Shown: piece by piece, positions 25,027 through 35,277 of the stretch
Position numbering within the stretch: position 1 is the first letter of the stretch
How the letters are laid out: each line of letters starts with the position of its first letter
From: Collinsella sp. AM18-10
Lineage (GTDB): Bacteria; Actinomycetota; Coriobacteriia; Coriobacteriales; Coriobacteriaceae
Assembly: GCF_003471585.1 (NCBI RefSeq)
Contig: NZ_QRJO01000010.1
Span: 6,326-70,325 of the forward strand
Direction of reading: 5' to 3'
DNA length: 64,000 bases
Made by a program: the position numbers and the translations under genes
The notes under the pieces: model-generated
The model's input: only the letters and a program-made list of their open reading frames with translations
What the model was told of the DNA's origin: nothing
Databases searched by the model: none

Positions 25027-25797
25027 CTACTTCTTCTTGTGCGGGCGCGGCTTCTTCTCGCGACGAGTGACCTCAACCTGCAGCGGCGCGTTCTTAAGGC
25101 GCTCCTCCTCATCGGCCTTCGCCTTGTCGATGACCTTCTGCGTCACAAAAATCTGCTGGATAACCTGCCAAGCAGACGAGACGTCGTAGTACAGCAGAAC
25201 ACCAACGGGAAGGCTCCAGCCCATCCAAAGCATCATGACCGTCATGACAACGACCATCATACGCATGCTCTGAGCCTGCTGGCCGGTCTGGTTGCGCGAC
25301 ATATAGAGTTGCGGAATCAGGGTCAGGACAGCGAACAGGATCAGGCAGACCAGCGCAGGCAGCGCGACCATAAAGCCATCGGCAAAGGAGGCACTCGGCG
25401 TGGTGGTCAGGTCGGGCAGAATATTAAAGAACGAGAACGTGCCGTCGTTAAAGTAGTCCGGCAGGTTACGCAGCAGCGTAAATAGGGCGAACAGGACAGG
25501 CATCTGAATCAACAGCGGCAGACAACCAGCCATCGGGTTGAACTTGTTCTCGCTGTAGAACTTCTGCATTTCCTCGGCCTGACGCTGGGGATCGTCGGCA
25601 TAGCGCTCCTGGATCTCGAGCATCTTGGGCTGCAGCACCTGCATGCGTGCCGTCGACTTAGTCGACTTGAGCATAAGCGGCGTCAGCAGCAGACGGATGA
25701 TGACCACCAGGATGATGATGGACAGGCCCCAGTCGACCGCAAAGGTCTGGATGAGCTTGAGCAGCTCGAAAAGGATGTTAACGATCCAATCCCACAT
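25027..25797 (-). CDS. yidC: membrane protein insertase YidC (short Gram-positive type)
   Basis: Inserts and folds membrane proteins alone or with Sec. 256 residues without the large external domain of proteobacterial YidC. The conserved positive residue of the hydrophilic groove is in VVIIRLLLTPLMLKSTKS; the cytoplasmic helical hairpin follows (MLEIQERYADDPQRQAEEMQ) and NKFNPMAGCLPLLIQMPV is typical. Four more hydrophobic segments and a Lys-rich tail (KPRPHKKK) suited to ribosome contact follow. Lies between yidD and jag in the conserved oriC-proximal operon. Confidence 0.97.
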   Translation of the reverse strand: MWDWIVNILFELLKLIQTFAVDWGLSIIILVVIIRLLLTPLMLKSTKSTARMQVLQPKMLEIQERYADDPQRQAEEMQKFYSENKFNPMAGCLPLLIQMPVLFALFTLLRNLPDYFNDGTFSFFNILPDLTTTPSASFADGFMVALPALVCLILFAVLTLIPQLYMSRNQTGQQAQSMRMMVVVMTVMMLWMGWSLPVGVLLYYDVSSAWQVIQQIFVTQKVIDKAKADEEERLKNAPLQVEVTRREKKPRPHKKK

Positions 25798-25826
25798 GTA
25801 AGTTTTCCTCCGATAGCGAGTGCCCG

Positions 25827-26051
25827 CTAGGGCACAGGGTCATAACCGCCGACGTGCAGGGGATTGCAGCGAGCGATGCGCCTCACGGCAAGCCAGCAGC
25901 CTCTCAAAACACCGTACTTCTCAATCGCCTGGACGGCGTATTGCGAGCACGTTGGGTAATAAATGCAGGCGTCAGGCAATAAGGGCGAAATAACCTGTTG
26001 ATATATGCGAATAGGAGCGATGGCAACACGTCGCAAAACGTGATTGCTCAT
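25827..26051 (-). CDS. yidD: membrane protein insertion efficiency factor YidD
   Basis: A 74-residue member of the YidD family: PIRIYQQVISPLLPDACIYY, PTCSQYAVQAIEKYGVLRG and the terminal CNPLHVGGYDPVP carry the conserved cysteines and glycines. It helps YidC-dependent insertion. The start overlaps the rnpA stop (ATGA), giving translational coupling. Confidence 0.96.
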   Translation of the reverse strand: MSNHVLRRVAIAPIRIYQQVISPLLPDACIYYPTCSQYAVQAIEKYGVLRGCWLAVRRIARCNPLHVGGYDPVP

Positions 26052-26386
26052 CGCTCCTCCCCGGCAACGCCGGCGCGTTTCATAAGCGAACGCAATGCAT
26101 TGTCCATCTCCTGAGGCGAAGAAACCCTCGTCTTGGGGGTTGCGAACAAGATGATGTCATAACCCGCAACGGGAAATCCACAGCTGCGGGCGGCCTCGCG
26201 CATCACACGCTTAGAACGGTTGCGCACGACAGCACAACCGAGCCGTTTAGCACCAACGAAGGCGACCCTTCCGGAGTCGCCTTCGCCAACCGATTCACAT
26301 ATGGTCATTCGAATCAGAGGGTGATTGAAACGACGCCCCTGACTGAACACATGCTCGAAATCTTGCCGAGACTTAATAGTCTTCAT
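26048..26386 (-). CDS. rnpA: ribonuclease P protein component
   Basis: Protein subunit of RNase P, which matures tRNA 5' ends. 112 residues with FEHVFSQGRRFNHPLIRM and the RNA-binding signature GCAVVRNRSKRVMREAAR. Positioned between rpmH and yidD as in most bacteria. Confidence 0.96.
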   Translation of the reverse strand: MKTIKSRQDFEHVFSQGRRFNHPLIRMTICESVGEGDSGRVAFVGAKRLGCAVVRNRSKRVMREAARSCGFPVAGYDIILFATPKTRVSSPQEMDNALRSLMKRAGVAGEER

Positions 26387-26406
26387 GCGAGATGTGTGTA
26401 TCGCTG

Positions 26407-26541
26407 CTAGACAGTGAGACGCTTGCGGCCCTTGGCGCGACGACGGGCGAGCACGGCACGACCACCCTTAGTGGCCATACGGGCACGGAAGCCATGGGTC
26501 TTGGCACGCTTACGCTTATTAGGCTGATACGTACGCTTCAT
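26407..26541 (-). CDS. rpmH: 50S ribosomal protein L34
   Basis: A 44-residue, very basic ribosomal protein: [20 protein letters not shown] and [20 protein letters not shown] match the whole L34 family. Start ATG 26541 with AGGAGGAA upstream. First gene of the leftward operon with a strong promoter. Confidence 0.98.
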   Translation of the reverse strand: MKRTYQPNKRKRAKTHGFRARMATKGGRAVLARRRAKGRKRLTV

Positions 26542-26613
26542 CTTAAGTTCCTCCTGCTGCATTTCGAGTGTCCGCGGGGGCGCGGACGCAGATATAGACA
26601 CGTGAGCTTGAAG

Positions 26614-26643
26614 ATTGTAGGGAAATCAATGTTCAAATGTCAA
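26614..26643 (-). promoter_or_regulatory. strong sigma70-type promoter of the rpmH operon
   Basis: On the minus strand a perfect -35 TTGACA (26638-26643) and a -10 TACAAT (26614-26619) are separated by 18 bp, about 70 bp before the rpmH start. Confidence 0.85.
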
Positions 26644-26886
26644 GAAATCAAAGGTAAAAGGTTACGCAGTTCACACGGTTCCCCCATAAGCCGAGCTCGA
26701 TTTAGCGGTTCATGGCAACTTTTCACGATATTTCATCGAGTTTTCAACAGGTCATGTTGGCAATGTTGAGAACTTTTCGTCCATTTTCCAAAGTTTTCAA
26801 CAGGTTTTGAAAAGTTGTCGAAAGATGAGAAACATTGCACGGTGAGCTACTATTTGTTCGAAACCTTTTGAAAGATTGCGAGCGGC
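26644..26886. other. left part of the putative oriC, with DnaA-box-like motifs
   Basis: This AT-richer gap between divergent genes has TTTTCAACA at 26742-26750 and 26794-26802, its variant TTCTCAACA inverted at 26764-26772, and a composite TTGAAAAGTTGTCGAAA at 26807-26823 that recurs with one change at 29997-30013 beyond dnaA. The 9-mers differ from the E. coli DnaA box but are repeated and clustered as expected for an origin. Confidence 0.7.
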
Positions 26887-28239
26887 ATGTCTGACGACTT
26901 TTACACCATGGTCGATTCCGGAGACCCGGCACCCGACAACGAGCACATCACCGGCGTGCGCGAAGAGCGTGAGGAAGGCGAGCAGACGACCACGCAGGCG
27001 CCAAAAGCCATGTACGCCGCGCGCATCGCCGTCTATGACGACATGCTGTCGACACCACGTGTGATCGTCATTGATCCGCAAGATGTCCGCACGTATTTGG
27101 AAGAGACGACCAACACCGTCTACCGGTGCATGAAAGAACAAGGTGGCCATATCTCGCTCATGGTCATCCGCGAGATTGTCGAAAACTTTATCCACGCACA
27201 CTTTGCCGAGCCCATCATCTCGATTCTGGACGGCGGAGACACCATCCGCTTTGCTGATCAAGGACCCGGCATCGACGACAAGGAGCGCGCTTTCGACTTT
27301 GGCGTTACCAGCGCAAACAGCAAGATGAAGCGCTATATCCGTGGAACCGGAGCAGGGTTTCCCATGGTGCAGGAGTATTTGGAAAACGCCGGCGGGGCCG
27401 TGTCCATCGAGGACAACATGGGCAACGGCACCGTGGTTACGGTAAGCCTGGATCCTAAACGCGTGCAGGAAATCGAACGCGCCGGCGGGCGCGGTGCTGC
27501 CGTGCGGCCCGAGACGGAGCAGCCCGCATATCCCCTGCCGGGAGCTTTTGCGCAGCAGCCCATGGCAACGCAACAGATGCAGCCCCGCGTGGGACAGATG
27601 CAGCAGCCCGGAATGCTTCCTACACAAGAGTCCCAGGCGGCGTCGATGTCGATGCCGCCAAACGTGCCAGAGGCCATGCCGCTGGCGGATCAGGATGCAG
27701 CAGCAATGCAGCAGGCGACGGGGGCACCGGGTGGCCAGCAAATGGGATATCAGCCGTACCAACAGGGATATCCATATCAGCAGATGCCGCCACTGGGGTA
27801 TGGCCAGCAGTTCCCACAGCAGTGCCAGCGGGGATATCAGCAGCCGTACCAGCAGATGCCGCAGCAGCAGTACAACCCCTGGGCCCAGCAGATGACTCCG
27901 CAGCCTTACCAACAGTGGCCTCAAAGTTTTCAACAGCAAATGCCGCCGATGCAGAGTTCTCAACAATCAGCAGCTCAAATGATGTATCCTAATGCAGCAA
28001 ATCAGTATGCGCAGCCACAGCCGGACGTGTTCGTAAGCGATCGCGGCAACGCCGCGCTGGGCTATCTGGCGCAAAATCAAGCGTGCGGTGCAACCGATCT
28101 GGCGAGGGCGTTTGGAAACTCGGCCCCCACTTGGTCACGCACGCTCAATGACTTGGCGCAGGCCGGCTTGGTCATCAAGCATGGCCAGAAATACCATCTG
28201 ACCGAACTCGGCGCCGCTCGCGTGCGAGCTCAGAGCTAA
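26887..28239 (+). CDS. GHKL-ATPase / Gln-Pro-Met-rich linker / winged-helix protein next to dnaA
   Basis: A 450-residue protein I cannot assign to a characterised family. Residues about 55-190 form a histidine-kinase-type ATP-binding domain: N-box IREIVENFIHAHF (near 93), G1 box FADQGPGID (near 122), G2 GTGAGFPMVQEY (near 153) and GNGTVVTVSL (near 180). No phospho-acceptor His domain is seen. A low-complexity linker (about 205-385) is rich in Gln, Met, Pro and Tyr. The C-terminal 65 residues look like a winged helix (GYLAQNQACGATDLARAFGN, SRTLNDLAQAGLVIK). It lies 15 bp before dnaA in the same direction, inside the origin region, and likely shares its transcript. The ribosome binding site is weak. 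Confidence 0.82.
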   Translation: MSDDFYTMVDSGDPAPDNEHITGVREEREEGEQTTTQAPKAMYAARIAVYDDMLSTPRVIVIDPQDVRTYLEETTNTVYRCMKEQGGHISLMVIREIVENFIHAHFAEPIISILDGGDTIRFADQGPGIDDKERAFDFGVTSANSKMKRYIRGTGAGFPMVQEYLENAGGAVSIEDNMGNGTVVTVSLDPKRVQEIERAGGRGAAVRPETEQPAYPLPGAFAQQPMATQQMQPRVGQMQQPGMLPTQESQAASMSMPPNVPEAMPLADQDAAAMQQATGAPGGQQMGYQPYQQGYPYQQMPPLGYGQQFPQQCQRGYQQPYQQMPQQQYNPWAQQMTPQPYQQWPQSFQQQMPPMQSSQQSAAQMMYPNAANQYAQPQPDVFVSDRGNAALGYLAQNQACGATDLARAFGNSAPTWSRTLNDLAQAGLVIKHGQKYHLTELGAARVRAQS

Positions 28240-28254
28240 AGAACGGGAGAGACA

Positions 28255-29979
28255 GTGGACGAGGAAGCAAGCATCATCCTGGGGGATGCCATCGCCTTTT
28301 GCCAGCGCGACGGCCAAGATGCACGCCTCATCAACATGCTGGGGCAATCGCGCGCCATAAGCCTGACCGAAGATACGCTCACGATCGAGGCCCCCTCGCG
28401 CTTTGCCATCGCGCAGCTCAAAAAGCATCAGCCGACTATTGAGGCCTATCTGGAAGAAATCGCCTTTGCACCGATCGCGCTCGACATCGTGGCACCGCAA
28501 GGCGCAACGGCCGAATCTGCTGCCGCGACGGCGCCCGCCACGGCTCCCGCTGCTTCCCCGGCGGTGCCGGCCTCCGCAGGCGACGTGCCGACAATCGAGC
28601 ACCAGCACGGCGATGTTTCCCGTGAAACCATGGCACCGTTGCCGACCGCCGCTGCGACGTCAACGAACGCACCCGTCACGCACATGCCTATCGCTCACGA
28701 CGCAGCGGCGGGCGCGGATTCGGGCATTGCAATCAAGAACACGCTCTCGGCCGATGATTTTCGTCGCATGATGAACCAGATGAAGGGCGGAGCGCCGACT
28801 AAGTCCACGCAAGCTGCGACCCCCGCTTCACCCATGCCAGCACCGACCGTACCGGCCGAGCAGAATGCGGATGGAGCCCCGCTCGCCGCGAACTCAAAAT
28901 TTACCTTTGAGAACTTTGTCTACGGCCCCGAGAACAGCCATGCCTATCGCTCGGCACTCAAGTTTGCCGCCCTCGCGGACGAGCGCGGCACGTGCACATC
29001 ACTGTTCATCTACGGCAAATCGGGCCTGGGCAAGACGCACCTGCTGCTTGCCATCAAAAACGAGCTCGCCGAGAAGTCGCCCGAGATCAAGGTCAAGTAT
29101 GCCAACTCCCAAGCATATCTGGACGACCTGATGACCGAGTTCGACCGCCAAAAGAAGAGCAACGCCCCTATCATGCAGGCATACCACGGCGTGGACGTGC
29201 TCATCATCGATGACATCCAAAACATCATCGGCAAGCGCGCGAGCGTGGACTACTTTTTCCAGCTCATGGACGAGTTCATCCGCAGCAACAAGAAGGTCGT
29301 CATCGCGGCAGACCGCGCCCCCAAGGACCTGAGCATGGACGAGCGTCTGACCAGCCGCTTCAACGCCGGCATGCTCTGCTTGGTCGCAGAGCCCAGCTAC
29401 GAGATGAAATACAAGATCTTGCAGCGCTATTACGAGAACACCATCGTCGCCGCTCCCGAGGCAAGCGACGACTCGCTGCTGGCGGCCTATGGGGGCGACG
29501 GCGGGCACCTGACCGACGAGCACTTTAAACACATGGCCGAGGTCTCGGGCACCAACATCCGCGAACTCGAGAGCTTCTGCGAGCGCTGCGCCGGCGAGGC
29601 GGGCGACCGCGAGCGCGAGGGCGGGGAGCTCACCTTTGACGATATCGACGCCATCGCCAGCCAGTACTTCGACACATCGGCCAAAAAGATCAACGTCCAG
29701 ACGGTTCAGTCCGTCATCGAAGAGCAGTACGGCGTGACGCACGAGGAGCTCATCGGCCCGCGTCGCAACGCCAATATCGCCAAAGCACGCCATATCGCTA
29801 TCTACCTAGCCATCGAGATGTGCGAGATGACGACCACGGCGGTGGGCGCCGAATTTGGCAACCGCAACCACTCGACCGTCAGCACAAGCTACAAAAAGGT
29901 CCAGAAGATGATCCAGGAAGACCGCACCGTCACCGAAGACCTCAAGTCGCTGCGCGATAAAATTACACTGCGCTCGTAG
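28255..29979 (+). CDS. dnaA: chromosomal replication initiator DnaA
   Basis: AAA+ initiator of 574 residues. Domain I at the N-terminus (residues 1-75), then a long Ala/Pro-rich domain II (about 80-215), AAA+ domain with Walker A YGKSGLGKTHLLLAI (near 255), Walker B VDVLIIDDIQNI and sensor regions, and domain IV DNA-binding motif AVGAEFGNRNHSTVSTSYKKV. The start is GTG at 28255 after GGGAGAG. A near-consensus parS site (28614-28629) lies within the domain II coding sequence. Confidence 0.97.
   Translation: MDEEASIILGDAIAFCQRDGQDARLINMLGQSRAISLTEDTLTIEAPSRFAIAQLKKHQPTIEAYLEEIAFAPIALDIVAPQGATAESAAATAPATAPAASPAVPASAGDVPTIEHQHGDVSRETMAPLPTAAATSTNAPVTHMPIAHDAAAGADSGIAIKNTLSADDFRRMMNQMKGGAPTKSTQAATPASPMPAPTVPAEQNADGAPLAANSKFTFENFVYGPENSHAYRSALKFAALADERGTCTSLFIYGKSGLGKTHLLLAIKNELAEKSPEIKVKYANSQAYLDDLMTEFDRQKKSNAPIMQAYHGVDVLIIDDIQNIIGKRASVDYFFQLMDEFIRSNKKVVIAADRAPKDLSMDERLTSRFNAGMLCLVAEPSYEMKYKILQRYYENTIVAAPEASDDSLLAAYGGDGGHLTDEHFKHMAEVSGTNIRELESFCERCAGEAGDREREGGELTFDDIDAIASQYFDTSAKKINVQTVQSVIEEQYGVTHEELIGPRRNANIAKARHIAIYLAIEMCEMTTTAVGAEFGNRNHSTVSTSYKKVQKMIQEDRTVTEDLKSLRDKITLRS
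28614..28629. promoter_or_regulatory. near-consensus parS site inside dnaA
   Basis: TGTTTCCCGTGAAACC differs at two of 16 positions from the parS sites near rsmG. It falls in the variable linker coding region, where sequence is free to accommodate a site. Confidence 0.6.
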
Positions 29980-30216
29980 GGAAATAGAGACACCTGTTGA
30001 AAACTTGTCGAAACCACGGGCATAAGGTGTCTAAAACCCAACCCGCGGTGATGAAAAGTTTTGCGCAGGTTTTGAACGTGGAAAACCACCCCCGTTGCAC
30101 ACAGGTTGCTGTCGATTCTCTTTTTGGGTCTGACCTGCGTCTTTGAGAGTAATCAACAGTTTCGTCAGTGCTATTACTATTATTAAGATATTTATATCTA
30201 TAGAAAGGTATTAAAG
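29980..30216. other. right part of the putative oriC (dnaA-dnaN gap) with AT-rich unwinding candidate
   Basis: Contains an inverted TGTTGAAAA (29995-30003), TTGTCGAAA (30005-30013), further related motifs such as GCAGGTTTTGAAC near 30066, and ends in a very AT-rich stretch (30170-30215, TATTAAGATATTTATATC) suited to duplex unwinding. Shares the composite box with the left part. It also holds the dnaN leader, with AGAAAGG before the start. Confidence 0.72.
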
Positions 30217-31320
30217 ATGAAGTTCACCGTCAGCCAGAGCTCGCTTACACAAGCCATCGGCGTCGTTATGAAGGGTGTCGCTTCGGCATCCACCCTTCCC
30301 ATCCTGTCGGGCGTGCTCGTCAAGGCGCAAGACGGCATCTTGGAATTCCAGACCTCTAACTACACCATCTCGATCCGTCATCGCATCGCGGCGCATGTCG
30401 AAGAAGAGGGCGAGATGGTTATCCCCTGTAAGATGCTCTCCAATATCACCAAGACCCTCCCCGATGCCCCGGTCACCTTTGAGCTGTCCGAGCGCCAGGT
30501 GCTGATTGGTTGCGAGAAGAGCTCGTTCCGCCTGAACACGCTCGATGCCAATGACTTCCCCGAGTTTCCGGCCTATGCCATCGAGAGCGCCGTGGAGCTG
30601 CCGACCGATATCTTGTCCGAAATGGTCGGCCGCGTGTGGCGCGTCACCTCGACCGACAAGGCCCGCCCCATCCTGGGCGGCGTGCACATGAAGGTCGAGA
30701 ACAACACCGTGCGCCTGGTGGCGACCGATTCCTTCCGCTTGGCCGTGTGCGATACGCAGGTCGAGACCTCGACCCTCGAGGGCTCCTTTGAGCTCAACGT
30801 TCCGGCTGACGCCTTTAACGACGCGCTGAACATCATGGCCAGCCAGGCGACCATCATGATCGGGGCTACCGACACCCAGGTTGTCTTTGAGGCCGGCAAC
30901 ACCACCTACGTGTCGCGTCGTATCGAGGGCGTGTACCCCAACTACAAGCAGCTCATCCCCGATTCGTGCGTGACGAGCGTCAAGATCGACGTCGCCGCCT
31001 TTAACGCCGCCCTCAAACGCGTGGCCGTCATCGCGAGCGCCAACCCCGCCGTCAAGTTCGAGATCGATGTCGAGAACGGGCAGATGGGCCTGTCCTCCAT
31101 TTCCAATGACCAGGACCTTGCGCAGGAGACGATCGATGTCGAGGCCGAGGGCGAGTCGGGCACCATCGCCTTCAACTACCACTACATCTTCGGCTGCCTC
31201 AATGCCCTGTCCAAGGAGAAGGAGATCACGCTGGAGCTCAAGAGCTACTCGCAGGCGGGCATCTTTAAGTCCTACGACAAGATCAACTACCTGTACCTAG
31301 TCATGCCGGTCCGCATCTAG
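30217..31320 (+). CDS. dnaN: DNA polymerase III beta subunit (sliding clamp)
   Basis: Ring-shaped processivity clamp, 367 residues in three repeated domains. Begins MKFTVSQSSLTQAIGVVMKG; other conserved segments are LPILSGVLVKAQDG, RPILGGVHMKVENN, VATDSFRLAVCD and the C-terminal YLVMPVRI. Start has AGAAAGG upstream. Follows dnaA as in most bacteria and is followed by recF at 9 bp. Confidence 0.98.
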   Translation: MKFTVSQSSLTQAIGVVMKGVASASTLPILSGVLVKAQDGILEFQTSNYTISIRHRIAAHVEEEGEMVIPCKMLSNITKTLPDAPVTFELSERQVLIGCEKSSFRLNTLDANDFPEFPAYAIESAVELPTDILSEMVGRVWRVTSTDKARPILGGVHMKVENNTVRLVATDSFRLAVCDTQVETSTLEGSFELNVPADAFNDALNIMASQATIMIGATDTQVVFEAGNTTYVSRRIEGVYPNYKQLIPDSCVTSVKIDVAAFNAALKRVAVIASANPAVKFEIDVENGQMGLSSISNDQDLAQETIDVEAEGESGTIAFNYHYIFGCLNALSKEKEITLELKSYSQAGIFKSYDKINYLYLVMPVRI

Positions 31321-31329
31321 CGCTGCGCC

Positions 31330-32436
31330 ATGACCATGTTCGCCCGCGATCTTTCCGTCGCGCACTACCGCAGCTTCGATAGCTACTGTCTTGCCCTGGA
31401 CGAAGGCGTGACGATACTTGCGGGGCCCAATGCGGCAGGAAAGACCAATCTCATAGAGGCGCTGCAGCTGCTGACGAGCGGCGCCTCGTTTAGGCATCCG
31501 ACCGCAGCCGAGCTCGTCCATGACGGCGTGGGCTCGTGCAAGGTCGAGCTGAGACTCGAGGGCGACGGCCGCGTGCTTGATATGGGACTGAGCGCGGAGG
31601 ACGGTAAGCGCTCGTTTAGCCGCAACGGCAAGAGATGCTCTGCCGCCGGTGTGCGCGGGGTTCTGCCGAGCGTGCTGTTTTGCCCCGACCATCTGGACAT
31701 GGTTAAGCGGGGCGCCAGTGTGCGCCGCGCCGCCCTCGATGACTTTGGCATGCAACTGAGCGCACGCTATGCCGATCTTGCGAACACCTATGGGCGCTGC
31801 GTGACCCAGCGTAACGCCCTGCTCAAGGAGACCTGGTGCTGCCGCGAGATGCTCGGCGCGTGGAACGAATCGATTGCCCGCGCGGGCTCGGCCCTGCTCG
31901 TGCACCGGTTGGCCCTGCTCGACCGGCTGGCGGGCCATGTGCGCGCTGCCTACGGGCAAGTAGCGTCCGGTGAAGCCGCCAACGTGTCCTATGCGTCCAC
32001 GCTGGGGGATTTACCCCAGGTCGAGGATCGCGAGGAGCTGAAGGGCTGGGCGTACGAGCGCATGCTGACCGCCTTTGATGAGCACGCCGACGAGGAAATT
32101 CGCCGCGGCGTGACGTTGGTGGGACCGCATCGCGACGAGATTGAATTTACCGTGGCGGGTCGCTCCGCCCGTTCATTTGCCAGCCAAGGACAGCAGCGAA
32201 CGTTGGTGCTGTCCTGGAAGGTGGCGGAGGTGGCCGTGGCTCGCGATGTCCTGGGCACCGCCCCACTGCTGCTTTTGGACGACGTGATGAGCGAGCTCGA
32301 CGGCGAGCGTCGCGGTGCTTTCCTGCGGCTGATCGGCGATGATATCCAGACGGTCATAACCACGACCAACCTGGGATACTTTACCGATGACCTGCTTGAT
32401 CGAGCCAAGGTGGTGAGTATGGGTGAGACGTGCTAA
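31330..32436 (+). CDS. recF: DNA replication and repair protein RecF
   Basis: SMC-like ABC ATPase that assists RecA loading at gaps. 368 residues: LSVAHYRSFDSY, Walker A GPNAAGKTNLIEALQLL, FCPDHLDMVKRG, LVGPHRDEIEF, the signature region SQGQQRTLVLSWKVAE and Walker B LLLLDDVMSELD. Overlaps the downstream DUF721 gene by 14 bp. Confidence 0.97.
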   Translation: MTMFARDLSVAHYRSFDSYCLALDEGVTILAGPNAAGKTNLIEALQLLTSGASFRHPTAAELVHDGVGSCKVELRLEGDGRVLDMGLSAEDGKRSFSRNGKRCSAAGVRGVLPSVLFCPDHLDMVKRGASVRRAALDDFGMQLSARYADLANTYGRCVTQRNALLKETWCCREMLGAWNESIARAGSALLVHRLALLDRLAGHVRAAYGQVASGEAANVSYASTLGDLPQVEDREELKGWAYERMLTAFDEHADEEIRRGVTLVGPHRDEIEFTVAGRSARSFASQGQQRTLVLSWKVAEVAVARDVLGTAPLLLLDDVMSELDGERRGAFLRLIGDDIQTVITTTNLGYFTDDLLDRAKVVSMGETC

Positions 32437-32986
32437 TTACGAGCGCGAGAGCGAGACGGTCGCCTTCAGTGGGTTTTTGAACGCAGAGCGCCAGCGCATC
32501 CTGGCGGCTGCAACGCCTAAGCGCCGCGCGCAGATGGAGGCTGCCGAGGAGTCGCGCGCGGTCTATCGCGCGTGGAACGCGGTGTGCTCGGGCACGCGCG
32601 AGGGGCGGCATGTGACGGGCCTGCGCTACCTGCCCGAGTCCAATGAGCTGCTGGTATATCTCGACTCGCCCTCGTGGACGCAGGAAATGACGCTGCTGCG
32701 CGAGATCATCCGCGCGCGCATGGAGCGCGCCGGTGCGCATGTGGACGGCCTGGTGTTCAAAACCACCGCGCCCGGTCACACGCCACCCGCCGCCAAGGAG
32801 CGCCTGCGCCCGGCGACGACCGAGCGCCCGCCGGCTCCGCACGCCGACCTAAGTGAGGCCGAGCGCACCGAGATCGAGCGCCAAGTGGCGCCCATCGAAG
32901 ACCAAAAACTGCGCGAGGCCCTCGAGAATGCCATGAGAGCCAGTGCCGAGTGGGCCAAGGGCGTGCAAAGCAAAAAAGAGCCTTAA
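32423..32986 (+). CDS. DUF721 (DciA-like) protein of the gyrase operon
   Basis: A 187-residue protein starting with GTG at 32423 inside the end of recF. Its first half (AAATPKRRAQMEAAEESRAV, YRAWNAVCSGTREGRHVTGL, LLVYLDSPSWTQEMTLLREI) matches the DUF721 domain found between recF and gyrB in actinobacteria. DciA members of this family help load the DnaB helicase. The C-terminal half is charged and probably disordered. Followed by a terminator. Confidence 0.85.
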   Translation: MRRANYERESETVAFSGFLNAERQRILAAATPKRRAQMEAAEESRAVYRAWNAVCSGTREGRHVTGLRYLPESNELLVYLDSPSWTQEMTLLREIIRARMERAGAHVDGLVFKTTAPGHTPPAAKERLRPATTERPPAPHADLSEAERTEIERQVAPIEDQKLREALENAMRASAEWAKGVQSKKEP

Positions 32987-33013
32987 ATCGCATCTGGTGG
33001 CCTTGTAGAGCCA

Positions 33014-33042
33014 AATACCCTCGTTCCCGAGGGTATTTTTTT
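33014..33042 (+). terminator. terminator of the dnaN-recF-DUF721 transcript
   Basis: Perfect stem AATACCCTCG / CGAGGGTATT with four-base loop and T7, between the DUF721 gene and gyrB. Confidence 0.92.
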
Positions 33043-33049
33043 ACGATAA

Positions 33050-35122
<2,073 letters not shown>

Positions 35123-35128
35123 CCTGTT

Positions 35129-35230
35129 CGGCTTTCCCAGCCACCGCACCTTCGCCCTCAATCGTCGGTCGCGTACCCAAGTACGCTTCCCTCCTCTTTC
35201 GAGCGAATCTGCGGCACCTGGAAAAGCCGT
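35129..35230. repeat. hairpin-forming repeat between gyrB and gyrA (related copy at 61036)
   Basis: The ends CGGCTTTCCCAG (35129-35140) and CTGGAAAAGCCG (35218-35229) pair with one mismatch. On the minus strand the core reads AAAGAGGAGGGAAGCGTA, six variable bases, TACGCGACCGACGATTGA; both 18-bp blocks are found identically at the start of the ABC transporter gene (61038-61079). The GCGTA/TACGC halves form a small inner hairpin. Confidence 0.8.
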
Positions 35231-35277
35231 CTCCGTGGCAGGGAACTAATGGACCACGCAAACCATGAGGAGGTAAC

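Noticed and set aside
35123..35277. The gyrB-gyrA gap hairpin as a normal terminator
   Set aside because: There is no T-run, the stem is imperfect with a very long loop, and the core recurs elsewhere; better described as a repeat.
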